A stretch of 60,093 nucleotides of DNA from JBDTRY01 sp039931435. Lineage in GTDB: Bacteria > Acidobacteriota > Thermoanaerobaculia > Gp7-AA8. The stretch is from assembly GCA_039931435.1 (NCBI GenBank), contig JBDTRY010000003.1, forward strand, positions 1 through 60,093. Reading direction: 5' to 3'. Position 1 is the stretch's first letter. The number at the start of each line of letters is the position of its first letter. The notes under the pieces are model-generated. The model was given only the letters and a program-made list of their open reading frames with translations. It ran no database searches and was not told the DNA's origin. Positions 59,075 to 60,093 of this stretch are shown piece by piece. The position numbers were made by a program, and so were the translations under genes.

Positions 59075-59601
59075 GGAGACCTCAGAAGAGATACTATTTC
59101 GCGCATCCCGAAGCGCCTGATCCCGACACAGAATCCTTCATCGCCGGACGGTCCGCGACACCGTCTGACGCGCCTCGACAACGCCGGTGGCCTGGCGCCA
59201 TCGGAGACCGGAGTGGCCGTTTGCAGCAGGCAGAAAGACGACGGAGTCAACGGGTGCAGTTCGAGCACCCCCTGGAGGGGATCTTCTCGCGGATGGCTGT
59301 GAAGATCATCTCCATCAGTCCGTACGGCGCTCTGATCGAACACGACCGCCGGCTGTGGTACGCCAGCCGGATGCCGCTGGAATTTTCCGTGGAAGGGCGA
59401 CAGGTCAAGCTCGATTGTGAAGTGGTCAGCTCCTGGATCGAGCGCTATCGTGATCCGATCACCACTTACCGATCCGGCATCCGTTTCGTGAACGTTACCC
59501 AGCATCTGGGCCGCATCCTTCAGCAAGTCACCGGCGCTCTGGCCGGTGACGAGGGAGCACCACCGAACGGGTGGGCGGCCCGCAGAAACAGCGACAGCTG
59601 A
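59071..59601 (+). CDS. PilZ-domain protein, second gene of the pair
   Basis: 176 residues. A basic N-terminal 50 residues are followed by a PilZ core: RRRSQRVQFEHPLEGIFSRM carries RxxxR, and IISISPYGALIEHDRRLWYA has the (D/N/S)xSxxG-like motif as SISPYGA. The start overlaps the previous gene's stop by ATGA. Both are likely cytoplasmic c-di-GMP receptors or structural modules. Confidence 0.8.
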   Translation: MRRPQKRYYFAHPEAPDPDTESFIAGRSATPSDAPRQRRWPGAIGDRSGRLQQAERRRSQRVQFEHPLEGIFSRMAVKIISISPYGALIEHDRRLWYASRMPLEFSVEGRQVKLDCEVVSSWIERYRDPITTYRSGIRFVNVTQHLGRILQQVTGALAGDEGAPPNGWAARRNSDS

Positions 59602-59821
59602 TCGCCTGACTCCTTTCCCGCGACTCGGCTATGTGTCCTCAGTACGGACTTGTGAGCTGTCCGCATCGAGTCAGTGCCGCGGGGACCATGTCCTCGCACA
59701 CCAACGAAACGAGTTATCCCGAAGCCAAAGGCGAGGGATCTACGGTGAGCCTGGCGGTGTCGTTGAACCAGCCGAATCCCTCCTCGCTGCGCTCGTTTGT
59801 AAGAAACTCACATGGGGGTGC
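59602..59821. other. non-coding stretch, nothing recognised
   Basis: Between the second PilZ gene and the inverted repeat. No supported gene. Confidence 0.4.
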
Positions 59822-59926
59822 TTGTCATCCTGAGGGAGCGCAGCGACCGAAGGATCTCTTCAACGAGGAATTAGCTGGCAACCGGGAAGCTGGAAGAGAT
59901 CCTTCGCTCGACGCTCAGGATGACAA
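59822..59926. repeat. 105-bp inverted repeat near the right edge
   Basis: The outer arms TTGTCATCCTGAG and CTCAGGATGACAA are perfectly complementary; inner arms CGAAGGATCTCTTC and GAAGAGATCCTTCG also pair, with some mismatches between. The centre is about 30 bases. Repeats of this kind (TCATCCTGAG ... GAAGGATCTCTTC) are widespread in intergenic regions of several phyla. No gene follows to the edge; a partial similar motif (GTCACCCCGAGCGGGAGCGA) lies at 60051-60070. Confidence 0.75.
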
Positions 59927-60093
59927 CCGGCCATAGAGTTTTCTTACCTCTGGTTCAGCACCCGCGCTGTGCCCTCGCTTGTAAGGAAACTCCCATGGCG
60001 TCCTGTGAGGTCGGCTCTGGAGATTCAAAAAGCGATGCTTTGCAAACGCGTCACCCCGAGCGGGAGCGAGGGGCCCCAGAGGGGTGGGTGGTA
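59927..60093. other. non-coding stretch to the edge
   Basis: No supported gene. Contains a short motif similar to one arm of the preceding inverted repeat. Confidence 0.35.

Overview
The window looks like a chromosomal segment of a Gram-negative bacterium with a large periplasmic and outer-membrane redox repertoire. A TonB-dependent receptor with a carboxypeptidase-like plug domain, a sulfatase-TPR fusion, decaheme OmcA/MtrC- and DmsE-type cytochromes and Calx-beta proteins together suggest an Acidobacteriota-like organism. This is inference from gene content; there is no rRNA or other phylogenetic marker here.

Layout. 1-900: two overlapping Calx-beta genes, the second running off the left edge. 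1700-4160: a membrane protein among debris (a TonB receptor 5' fragment, a partial ABC transporter copy, an IS110-like remnant). 4196-13434: an electron-transfer locus. It holds a monoheme cytochrome c, a minus-strand operon (OmcA/MtrC-type decaheme, DmsE/MtrA-type decaheme, MtrB-type barrel), a CcmH-like protein, a NapC/NirT-type multiheme quinol dehydrogenase, and a rhodanese that appears to be a selenoprotein: an in-frame UGA followed by a SECIS-like hairpin and 43 more conserved codons. 13520-14100: a 166-bp MITE in a decayed Nudix gene. 14166-18306: a cytochrome c oxidase operon (coxA-coxC-coxD-two small membrane proteins-coxB). 18552-21439: a cupredoxin, a Cyc2-like outer-membrane monoheme porin and a diheme cytochrome c. 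Read together, 4196-21439 could connect extracellular electron donors or acceptors, the quinone pool and O2.

21445-32200 is accessory DNA: a broken ABC ATPase, a heavy-metal P-type ATPase, integron-type cassettes with attC sites but no visible integrase, a diguanylate cyclase, a decayed GGDEF-EAL gene, IS3 remnants, a second MITE copy, a different 121-bp MITE, an ice-binding-like surface protein and a toxin-antitoxin-like pair. 32440-35782: a complete ABC exporter (the parent of the partial copy near 3.1-3.8 kb), an acetyltransferase and a glycosyltransferase.

36322-49007 is a signalling and stress region: cupredoxin, DUF4142 protein, sigma-54 activator, Rnk-like protein, hybrid PAS/GAF histidine kinase, transaldolase, SemiSWEET-like protein, ECF-type sigma factor, Rieske-FAD reductase and GTP cyclohydrolase I. 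Gene fragments lie between them (a Rieske domain, cytochrome c, GAPDH, inorganic pyrophosphatase). 49186-59601: a TonB-dependent receptor with terminator, sulfatase-TPR protein, YeiH-type transporter, a NarL-type two-component pair and two overlapping PilZ-domain genes. The right end is intergenic with a long inverted repeat. I saw no tRNA, rRNA, CRISPR array or intact transposase.
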